Positions 1 through 4,970 of a stretch of DNA of 5,126 nt are shown piece after piece (within the stretch, counting starts at the first letter, position 1; every line of letters begins with the position of its first letter). The notes under the pieces were generated by a model that saw nothing but the letters and a program-made list of their open reading frames with translations, was not told the origin of the DNA and did not search any database. Source of the DNA: Bacteroidales bacterium UBA5762 (GTDB lineage Bacteria; Bacteroidota; Bacteroidia; Bacteroidales; TTA-H9). The DNA is taken from NCBI GenBank assembly GCA_002418865.1, contig DIEY01000077.1:1-5126 (forward strand). Reading direction: 5' to 3'. The position numbers were made by a program, and so were the translations under genes.

Positions 1-33
1 CGCACAAAACGTGTGGAAACCGTAAATGCATAG
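1..33 (+). CDS. Possible C-terminal tail of an upstream plus-strand gene (partial)
   Basis: Frame 1 reads ten codons (RTKRVETVNA) to a TAG at 31-33. This stop sits directly before a plus-strand rho-independent terminator whose stem begins at 35, the usual place for the end of a gene. Nothing about function can be read from so short a tail. A competing reading is frame 3, open from 3 to a TAA at 90-92, with three cysteines in a C-x4-C-x2-C pattern; it would run through the terminator and is therefore less likely. Confidence 0.25.
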   Translation, partial: RTKRVETVNA

Positions 34-34
34 G

Positions 35-61
35 GTGCAGTGATCAAACTGCACATTTTTT
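35..61 (+). terminator. Rho-independent terminator
   Basis: A perfect 7-bp inverted repeat, GTGCAGT (35-41) and ACTGCAC (48-54), encloses the 6-base loop GATCAA and is followed by A and then six T (56-61). The T-tract lies only on the right, so it works for plus-strand transcription. It should end a unit entering from the left, and it also separates that unit from the minus-strand gene that ends at 106. Confidence 0.75.
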
Positions 62-105
62 AGGAAATTTTTACTTCAATCTTGATCGATAATTTATTTT
101 GATAA

Positions 106-885
106 TTAATTTAGCCCGATAATTTTTAAAATTACCGCTACAATCAAATCAATAAGAAAAACAACTAAAATGTTTACTAGAGGATTATCTCGTAAATCAC
201 CTTTTATTGCCCGATTAATGAATGAAAGGAATGTTGCTGTCTCTCTTTTATTAACCGATAATCCTGTTGGGGTAGAAAAGAATCGATAAAACCAGTAAAT
301 TGATAACAGGATAATACCAAAGTCAAATAAGGGTGATATTTTTAATGTTTTCTGAAGAAAACCTAATTTTTGTGCAAAGAAATGTATTGTTTCTAATCCC
401 AGAAGAAAGAATGCAATTAACCCCGTTATTGAATATTTAAGGTTTGATGATTCTTTTAATGTTAGGTAAGAATAAAAAAAATTTATTAATCCATATACTC
501 TTGAAGGATCTGGAGACTGCACATAAATCTGGGAGGGAACACTATGACCACTTGGAAATGTATTATCGTTGAATTTTGTTTCTTTTGATGTATTAACAAA
601 AAGAATCTTTATTTGATCTTTTAATTTTTCATTAATCGCAACAAAAATTACTGCCGGGTAGTTCCGCTCTTGATCTATAAACTCTTTATAAGGAATTTCT
701 AGATGCGTTATTTTTTCCTCAAGTGAATTTTGTTGATCGAGACTTGTATTAAAAAAATCCTTATCAATTGGAATTTTAAATGTACTTTTATTAAAACCTG
801 CTTCTTGTAAGTCGGTAACTAATTTTGTAATAAATGCAGAATCCCATTGCCTATTTCCACCTATTTCTTTTCTTAAACTAAACAT
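106..885 (-). CDS. Hypothetical membrane protein with three C-terminal TM helices
   Basis: The 259-residue product is not a family I recognise. Residues 1 to about 145 look soluble and mixed alpha/beta. They include a charged stretch (about 50-75), a hydrophobic strand-like piece around 77-83 (YPAVIFV) and another at about 93-97 (KILFV). Three hydrophobic segments follow, at about 152-172, 186-203 and 236-256, separated by basic and polar loops. There is no N-terminal signal peptide, so the N-terminal domain is probably cytoplasmic if the positive-inside rule holds. The start at 885 is well supported: on the minus strand AAGGAGGG (896-889) lies three bases before the ATG. The gene is divergent from the HEPN-like gene across 237 bases. 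The layout of a soluble sensor or enzyme part joined to a membrane anchor is compatible with a stress or defence protein, but no motif shows this. Confidence 0.8.
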   Translation of the reverse strand: MFSLRKEIGGNRQWDSAFITKLVTDLQEAGFNKSTFKIPIDKDFFNTSLDQQNSLEEKITHLEIPYKEFIDQERNYPAVIFVAINEKLKDQIKILFVNTSKETKFNDNTFPSGHSVPSQIYVQSPDPSRVYGLINFFYSYLTLKESSNLKYSITGLIAFFLLGLETIHFFAQKLGFLQKTLKISPLFDFGIILLSIYWFYRFFSTPTGLSVNKRETATFLSFINRAIKGDLRDNPLVNILVVFLIDLIVAVILKIIGLN

Positions 886-925
886 AATCCCTCCTTACCC
901 CATTATTAATCTATCGATATTTATT

Positions 926-931
926 ATTATA
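926..931 (-). promoter_or_regulatory. Candidate -10 box for the minus-strand membrane protein gene
   Basis: On the minus strand the bases read TATAAT, a perfect -10 consensus, about 30 bases upstream of the ribosome site of the gene starting at 885. The bases at the expected -35 position (949-954, GATCTA) match poorly. They overlap the dyad CTAGAT-CAGC-ATCTAG at 948-963. In such AT-rich sequence a TATAAT can arise by chance, so this is tentative. Confidence 0.3.
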
Positions 932-1083
932 ATTCGCTCTCAATTCTCTAGATCAGCATCTAGTTACATATTACGATGAGTATATTCATTTTTCAAAATT
1001 TGTATACTAGATAATGTAACTCTAATTTAAATTATCAAATTCCAATTTATTTTTCTATAGAAATTAATACTTTTTTCTCAACA

Positions 1084-1089
1084 TATAAT
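1084..1089 (+). promoter_or_regulatory. Candidate -10 box for the HEPN-like gene
   Basis: The perfect consensus TATAAT lies 20 bases upstream of the ribosome site GGGAGG of the gene starting at 1123. No good -35 is present at 16-18 bp spacing (1061-1066 reads AAATTA). A 12-bp perfect palindrome, TTTCTATAGAAA (1052-1063), overlaps the left part of that -35 position and could hold a regulator. This promoter may need an activator, or it may be a chance match. Confidence 0.35.
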
Positions 1090-1122
1090 AAAGCAAATCA
1101 ATTTCACTTGGGAGGAAAATAC

Positions 1123-1677
1123 ATGATAAAAAAGAAGATTTCTGGGCAACGTACTGTTTTGACTTATGATTATCTCTGGCATAACAGTTTTTATAGTCTG
1201 GAAACTGCTAAGAATACGAACAAAGGTAGATTCTATAATCTAATGACTTCTGAAGTGTTTGCATGTTTTTCTATCGAAGCTTTTCTCAACCATATAGGCT
1301 CTATTAAAATATCAGAATGGTCATTAATTGAACGGTGCTTAAGTCCAAAAGAAAAATTAATATTAATTGCATCAAGAGCGAATAAAGCAATTGATTTCGG
1401 GAAAAGACCATATCAGAGCCTTATTGAATTATTTACATTTAGAAATTTCATTGTTCATGGAAAAACTGAAATAATACAATTCAATGGCGAATTGACAAAA
1501 GAGGACTCTCCAGTATTACCAAATACTAAAATGGAAGAATACATATCTTTGGAAAAAGCTCAAAAATATTTAGACGATAGTGAGAAAATTATGAAAAATG
1601 TTCACGCATTTTTTAATAAAGATGAATTTGTTTTGGGTGTTCCAGAATTTTCTAATTGGCTCATCACTCAAGAGTAA
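1123..1677 (+). CDS. HEPN-domain-like protein (putative RNase)
   Basis: This mostly helical protein of 184 residues carries the motif R107-N108-F109-I110-V111-H112 in FRNFIVHGK. That matches the R-x4-6-H signature of HEPN domains, with the polar Asn after Arg that is typical of nuclease-active members. An upstream helix with SIEAFLNHIG (residues 50-59) also resembles the first conserved helix of many small HEPN proteins. HEPN proteins are often metal-independent RNases in toxin-antitoxin, CRISPR-linked or abortive-infection systems; whether this one cleaves RNA is inference. I chose ATG 1123 because GGGAGG (1110-1115) sits seven bases before it; the in-frame TTG at 1108 overlaps this site and is not the start. 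There is no MNT-type nucleotidyltransferase partner in the window. The nearest neighbour is the divergent membrane protein gene. A non-catalytic HEPN-like fold remains possible. Confidence 0.75.
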   Translation: MIKKKISGQRTVLTYDYLWHNSFYSLETAKNTNKGRFYNLMTSEVFACFSIEAFLNHIGSIKISEWSLIERCLSPKEKLILIASRANKAIDFGKRPYQSLIELFTFRNFIVHGKTEIIQFNGELTKEDSPVLPNTKMEEYISLEKAQKYLDDSEKIMKNVHAFFNKDEFVLGVPEFSNWLITQE

Positions 1678-1889
1678 TTTTCAGATAATGCTATTTGCGG
1701 TATCTTTTATAATTATTGTTTGGGTTCCGTGTATAGAATTTGTCGCTCTACTGTACTCTATCTGATTTCGATCTCTCCTGCAGAGGGTCCAATTGAGAAA
1801 GCGCCCTGTTCCCACAAAGTGAAATATGTGATCCGATTCAGTAAGATACCAGCCTATCAGCATCAGTTTACGTTAATTAGAAAAGATTT
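1678..1889. other. Non-coding stretch without recognisable features
   Basis: These 212 bases lie between the HEPN-like stop codon and the hairpin upstream of the RiPP operon. The minus strand has a short open frame (1863-1681, 60 codons) with no ribosome site. The HEPN frame also stays open on the plus strand to a TAG near 1900, with no start and no family resemblance. The part from about 1760 to 1830 is somewhat richer in G and C than its surroundings. I see no tRNA, riboswitch or insertion-sequence end here; an unrecognised leader RNA or a decayed gene fragment cannot be excluded. Confidence 0.5.
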
Positions 1890-1938
1890 CCAAGCATAGG
1901 TAAATAACAATCCATGCTTGGATGATCATGTTTTTTTT
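1890..1938 (+). terminator. Hairpin with T-tract ahead of the RiPP promoter, possible terminator
   Basis: CCAAGCAT (1890-1897) pairs perfectly with ATGCTTGG (1914-1921). GG (1899-1900) and CC (1912-1913) can extend the stem past a bulged A. A run of eight T occupies 1931-1938. The nine bases between stem and T-run, which include the palindrome ATGATCAT, make this a non-classical terminator. Its place before the promoter at 1946 fits a role in ending read-through from the HEPN-like gene. Confidence 0.4.
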
Positions 1939-1945
1939 ATCTAGG

Positions 1946-1973
1946 TTGAATTCGCCACCAAAAATGCTAAAAT
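1946..1973 (+). promoter_or_regulatory. Sigma-70/SigA-type promoter of the RiPP operon
   Basis: The -35 TTGAAT (1946-1951, four of six consensus bases) and the -10 TAAAAT (1968-1973, five of six) are separated by 16 bp. Transcription should begin near 1980, giving a leader of about 20 nt that contains the ribosome site of the precursor gene. The short leader leaves no room for a riboswitch. The 10-mer ATGTAACTAG (1972-1981) overlaps the -10 and the start point and recurs in inverted form at 960-969, so it may be an operator. Confidence 0.65.
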
Positions 1974-1987
1974 GTAACTAGTGTGAC

Positions 1988-1995
1988 AAAGGAGG
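1988..1995 (+). promoter_or_regulatory. Ribosome binding site that sets the precursor start
   Basis: AAAGGAGG is a full match to the anti-Shine-Dalgarno. It lies five bases before ATG 2001 and only two before ATG 1998. It falls inside the frame that would begin at GTG 1983, a codon almost at the predicted transcription start. ATG 2001 is therefore the likely start, and the precursor should be translated strongly compared with the two enzyme genes, which lack such a site. Confidence 0.75.
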
Positions 1996-2000
1996 AGATG

Positions 2001-2543
2001 ATGTCAAAACAAGAATATATTATCAAAACAGGGGATAATTGGGAAAACCTCGCAAAAAAGTTCAATAGCACTCCGGAAATATTAGCATCTCTAAATAATA
2101 AAGATTTATCAAAATCCCTGGAAGTCGGGGAAAAAATTTATTTACCGCAGCAAACTCTGCGAATTGATGTTGGTAATGATTTACTTGCCTATAAGCAAAT
2201 CAATCAACGCTTGCTTTCTGATAAAGACTTCCGCCAGGAATTCCTCGCAAATCCTCAAAAAATTCTTGAAGAAAGTGGAGCTTCGATTTCTCGAGATCTA
2301 ATACCAGATGATTTTCCGGTTCTCCGCTTGATGGATGATCAGGAATTTAAATCCATTGCTCAATCAAATAATTACATTGAAATCCGAAAATACCTGGCAG
2401 AAAAATACCCGGAGCTTACTCGATCCGCAACAGAATCTATTCGCAAAGGGGATGAAATTGAACCCGCCGATGTTGTAGTTGCGATCGATGTGGCAGTTGT
2501 AGTTGCTGTACCTGCGATTGCAGTCGCTGATCCTATTGTCTAA
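2001..2543 (+). CDS. RiPP precursor: LysM domain, NHLP-like leader, Val/Ala-rich core
   Basis: The 180-residue product has three parts. Residues 5-49 form a LysM domain (YIIKTGDNWENLAKKF, then a helix and GEKIYLP), a fold that binds peptidoglycan or chitin-type glycans. Residues about 65-110 resemble the nitrile-hydratase-like leader (NHLP) of proteusin precursors, seen best in DKDFRQEFLANPQKILEESG (74-93). After a helical linker the tail from about 157 to 180 contains only V, A, I, D and P, including two copies of VVVA (158-161 and 166-169) eight residues apart. There is no Cys, Ser, Thr, Tyr, Trp or Lys in this tail. No signal peptide is visible, so LysM faces the cytosol unless the product is exported by other means. 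The gene is followed 14 bases later by two radical SAM genes, which supports the precursor reading. The cleavage site is unclear because no GG or GA pair precedes the tail. Alternatively it is a LysM structural protein with a hydrophobic C-terminus. Confidence 0.75.
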   Translation: MSKQEYIIKTGDNWENLAKKFNSTPEILASLNNKDLSKSLEVGEKIYLPQQTLRIDVGNDLLAYKQINQRLLSDKDFRQEFLANPQKILEESGASISRDLIPDDFPVLRLMDDQEFKSIAQSNNYIEIRKYLAEKYPELTRSATESIRKGDEIEPADVVVAIDVAVVVAVPAIAVADPIV

Positions 2544-2557
2544 ACCGGTATCTTTCA

Positions 2558-3580
2558 TTGTTCCCACTTATTCTGGGTGTCATCACAACCTACAAGTGTC
2601 CTCTGCAGTGTGAGCATTGTTGCTTTGATTGTGGACCTCACAGAACTGGGGTCATAGACGCCGAAAAGGTAAAGAAAGTCATTGATCTGCTTTCATCAAT
2701 GACCAGCATAAAATGCGTTGCATTCACAGGTGGAGAGCCATTATTGCTGGGGTCAACGCTCTATGAACTAATTGCCCATGCAGTAGGCAGGGGATTGAGA
2801 ACAAGAGTTGTAACAAGCGCTTATTGGGGAAATTCAGTCCAACAGAAACAGAAAACCATCGATAAATTATTATCCGCAGGTTTGCATGAGCTAAATATAT
2901 CTACTGGTGACTTCCATAAACAATTTGTGCCTGTGGATCAAGTTTGTGAAGTTGCATTTGCTTCAGCGCTTGCTGGAATATACACGATGATTGCCGTTGA
3001 ACATCATCCAGATAGTGAGATCAATAAAGAATTTATCGTCCAAAAAATAAAAAATATCGCAGGGGAAACAAAACTCTCTAAACCCATCCGAGTCTTAGAA
3101 AATATCCTTGTTCCAACCGATCTGGAATATCTTGAAAATAAAACGCTGCCCTCAAATACAGAAACCAGGAAAGAGTACGGATGTAAGAATATTTGTATTA
3201 ATTTGTCTTTGCTCCCCACGGGGGAAGTCTATGCTTGTTGTGGATTAACCATACAAAAAATCCCCGATCTCAAACTAGGGAATCTTGATGATCTGCTGGC
3301 AAATAAAAATGAAAGGGAGCTTGAAAACTTCCTCTTTAATAATCTCTTACATCTTTGGCTAGCCATCGATGGCCCTGAGATCATGGCAAGATTCGTTGAA
3401 AAAGAATCAGGAGTGAAGATTCTGGATGAAAAAATGGAACACCGTTGTCATCAATGCCTTGCCATGTTTTCGTCTCCAAACACTCGTGAAATTCTGAATG
3501 GATTAGCTTCTCAAGAAAAAACAAGAATCCTTTTAAATTTTTTTCAGCAGCAGGATTTCTATAGTAAAAACATATTATGA
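2558..3580 (+). CDS. Radical SAM peptide-modifying enzyme with twitch/SPASM-like domain
   Basis: This 340-residue enzyme binds the SAM-cleaving [4Fe-4S] cluster through C14-x3-C18-x2-C21 (CPLQCEHC) right at the N-terminus. The SAM-contacting GGE motif is at 58-60 (FTGGEPLL). Its C-terminal part has C209 and C213, then G222-x4-C227, then C297-x2-C300. The spacing C209-x12-G-x4-C fits the first half of a SPASM domain, but the later CX5CX3C part is missing, as in shorter twitch domains with one auxiliary cluster. Such enzymes modify peptides in RiPP pathways by epimerisation, thioether or C-C bond formation. As the neighbouring core has no Cys or aromatic residue, epimerisation to D-residues is my preferred guess. 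C22, C25, C53, C130 and C228 are spare cysteines, one of which could donate the hydrogen atom. The TTG start lacks a ribosome site; the frame opens only at 2531, so no better start exists. It should act in the cytosol on the LysM-NHLP precursor. Confidence 0.85.
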   Translation: MFPLILGVITTYKCPLQCEHCCFDCGPHRTGVIDAEKVKKVIDLLSSMTSIKCVAFTGGEPLLLGSTLYELIAHAVGRGLRTRVVTSAYWGNSVQQKQKTIDKLLSAGLHELNISTGDFHKQFVPVDQVCEVAFASALAGIYTMIAVEHHPDSEINKEFIVQKIKNIAGETKLSKPIRVLENILVPTDLEYLENKTLPSNTETRKEYGCKNICINLSLLPTGEVYACCGLTIQKIPDLKLGNLDDLLANKNERELENFLFNNLLHLWLAIDGPEIMARFVEKESGVKILDEKMEHRCHQCLAMFSSPNTREILNGLASQEKTRILLNFFQQQDFYSKNIL

Positions 3581-4935
3581 GAGTATTTTTTGCTACCTCA
3601 CCTTTTTTTCGTACCACTGACACAAGGTCAGTGCATTATTTTGAATCTCTTCCAGGTATCTTTCTATTGTCAGAAATTCTACGCTCAAAGGAATGTGAGG
3701 TAGAGATTGAACTAAATCTGGATGTAAAACTTGCAGAATCTCCCCAAGAACTAGTTCAGCGTGCGCTGCACGCTGACTTTATTTGCCTATCTGCAAGCTC
3801 ATTTAGTTGGGGTTACGTCAGAGATTTTTTAACATTGTTATCTCCTGATTCCTATCCTCCAATTCTGCTTGGGGGAGTACATCCAACATTGGTTCCAGAT
3901 TATCTGGTTCGCACTTCTCCCGTTGATTTAACTGTAGCGATTGGTGAAGGCGAAGAGACTATTGTCGAATACTTGGAATACCTTCAAAGCAAACGAGACC
4001 GAAAAAGCATAAAGGGTATTTGCTATCAAGAAAACGGTCAAATCATCATGACAGAAAAACGTCCCCTGTTCAACACAAAAGAGCTTGGCCAAATACCACC
4101 CATACGGTGGGATGATTATCCCGATAAAATCAGATTTTTAGCCGTGCAAACCTCACGCGGATGTTTAATGAATTGCGCATTCTGTTCCATACCCTTTCGA
4201 AATAGCTGGCGCCCTTTTCCCCTTCACCATATCCTTTCTTCTTTAGAATTAGGGCTAGAAAAAATGTCGGGCGATGGTCTACAATCTGTTGTTTTTGCGG
4301 ATGATTGTTTTACTGCTGATATGGCCATTGCCTCAAATATATTGAAAGCAGTAAAAGAGAAATTCCCAAATGTGCGATTAAACTTGGAAGCCCGTGTTCG
4401 TGACCTATTAAGACCAGGTTTCTTAGAGAAGATTAAAGAAAGCCCTTCGCAAGTTATCCAGGTAGGTGTCGAATGTGGATATAATGACGGACTGCGGAAA
4501 ATTCGAAAAGGGCTAAATATCGAAGATGTTAAAGAATTATGCATTCGGGCAAATGAACTGGGAATTGGGCATCGGATACGTTATTCCTATATAATCGGTT
4601 TTCCTTGGGAACAAGTAGATGAGATCAAAGCTACAATAGATTTTGCTTATAGAATTGTTACCAAATATGATGGGATAATCCAAATAAATTGGTGGATAGT
4701 CGTACCCGGTAACTCTCTTTTTCAATCTACAGTAGATAAATATGGGATAGACGAATCCATTTTTGACCATGCAGAGTGGAGTGTAAGTGAAGATATATTC
4801 TTTCAAACACATCCATGGTTAACTGTAGATTTGGTTAATTATTTTAAAGAATATGCAAACCTTTTAAAACTAATTAACTCTCATATACCAGCTATTGGAT
4901 CAGTCTTCTCTGGTCCATGGAAAATACAGGATTAG
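3577..4935 (+). CDS. B12-binding-type radical SAM enzyme, probable C-methyltransferase
   Basis: This 452-residue protein has the full architecture of cobalamin-dependent radical SAM enzymes. A Rossmann-type N-terminal domain carries GGVHPT (99-104) and GEGEE (123-127). The radical SAM barrel carries QTSRGC with C196-x3-C200-x2-C203. Later family motifs are FADDCF (240-245), VGVECG with a KIRKG segment (296-312) and IGFPWE (339-344). The DxHxxG cobalamin-ligand motif is absent, which is common in this class. Members methylate unactivated carbons or build rings; in proteusin pathways they C-methylate Val, Ile and other residues. Given the Val/Ala-rich precursor two genes upstream, C-methylation of the core is the simplest inference, though ring-forming or other radical chemistry is possible. 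The ATG overlaps the previous stop in ATGA (3577-3580) with no separate ribosome site, so translation is coupled. It is the last gene of the operon. Confidence 0.85.
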   Translation: MRVFFATSPFFRTTDTRSVHYFESLPGIFLLSEILRSKECEVEIELNLDVKLAESPQELVQRALHADFICLSASSFSWGYVRDFLTLLSPDSYPPILLGGVHPTLVPDYLVRTSPVDLTVAIGEGEETIVEYLEYLQSKRDRKSIKGICYQENGQIIMTEKRPLFNTKELGQIPPIRWDDYPDKIRFLAVQTSRGCLMNCAFCSIPFRNSWRPFPLHHILSSLELGLEKMSGDGLQSVVFADDCFTADMAIASNILKAVKEKFPNVRLNLEARVRDLLRPGFLEKIKESPSQVIQVGVECGYNDGLRKIRKGLNIEDVKELCIRANELGIGHRIRYSYIIGFPWEQVDEIKATIDFAYRIVTKYDGIIQINWWIVVPGNSLFQSTVDKYGIDESIFDHAEWSVSEDIFFQTHPWLTVDLVNYFKEYANLLKLINSHIPAIGSVFSGPWKIQD

Positions 4936-4943
4936 TTATTATT

Positions 4944-4970
4944 GTTCAAATGGAAGTTTGAACTGCTTTT
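4944..4970 (+). terminator. Weak hairpin terminator after the operon
   Basis: GTTCAAA (4944-4950) and TTTGAAC (4957-4963) form a perfect 7-bp stem with the loop TGGAAG, nine bases after the last stop of the operon. A T-rich stretch (TGCTTTTCTTCTTT) follows on the plus strand. The stem is AT-rich and the T-run is interrupted, so termination may be partial. The left arm includes the stop codon of the convergent minus-strand gene; that side lacks a T-tract in its own direction. Confidence 0.4.

Noticed and set aside
1108..1122. TTG at 1108 as start of the HEPN-like gene
   Set aside because: The codons after this TTG are themselves the ribosome site GGGAGG for ATG 1123, which has a 7-base spacer.
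1681..1863. Minus-strand open frame of 60 codons between the HEPN-like gene and the RiPP promoter
   Set aside because: It has no ribosome site before its ATG, no recognisable motif, and a composition that does not look like a small protein; the opposite strand is open over the same stretch as well.
1678..1900. In-frame continuation of the HEPN-like gene after its stop (about 74 codons)
   Set aside because: The 184-residue protein looks complete, and the extension has no family resemblance or conserved motif, so a broken longer gene is not supported.
1983..2000. GTG 1983 or ATG 1998 as start of the precursor
   Set aside because: GTG 1983 lies at the predicted transcription start and upstream of the Shine-Dalgarno; ATG 1998 is only two bases from it, whereas ATG 2001 has a workable 5-base spacer.
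2469..2540. Hydrophobic C-terminus of the precursor as an ordinary membrane anchor
   Set aside because: It carries Asp at residues 157, 163 and 177 and two prolines, has no flanking basic residues on its C-terminal side, and is followed by two peptide-modifying enzymes; a core peptide explains it better, though membrane insertion of the product is possible.
2364..2567. Minus-strand open frame of 67 codons opposite the precursor C-terminus
   Set aside because: It is a shadow of the precursor gene with no ribosome site or known domain; the same holds for the minus-strand frames at 3004-3219, 3381-3623, 4224-4544 and 4537-4812.
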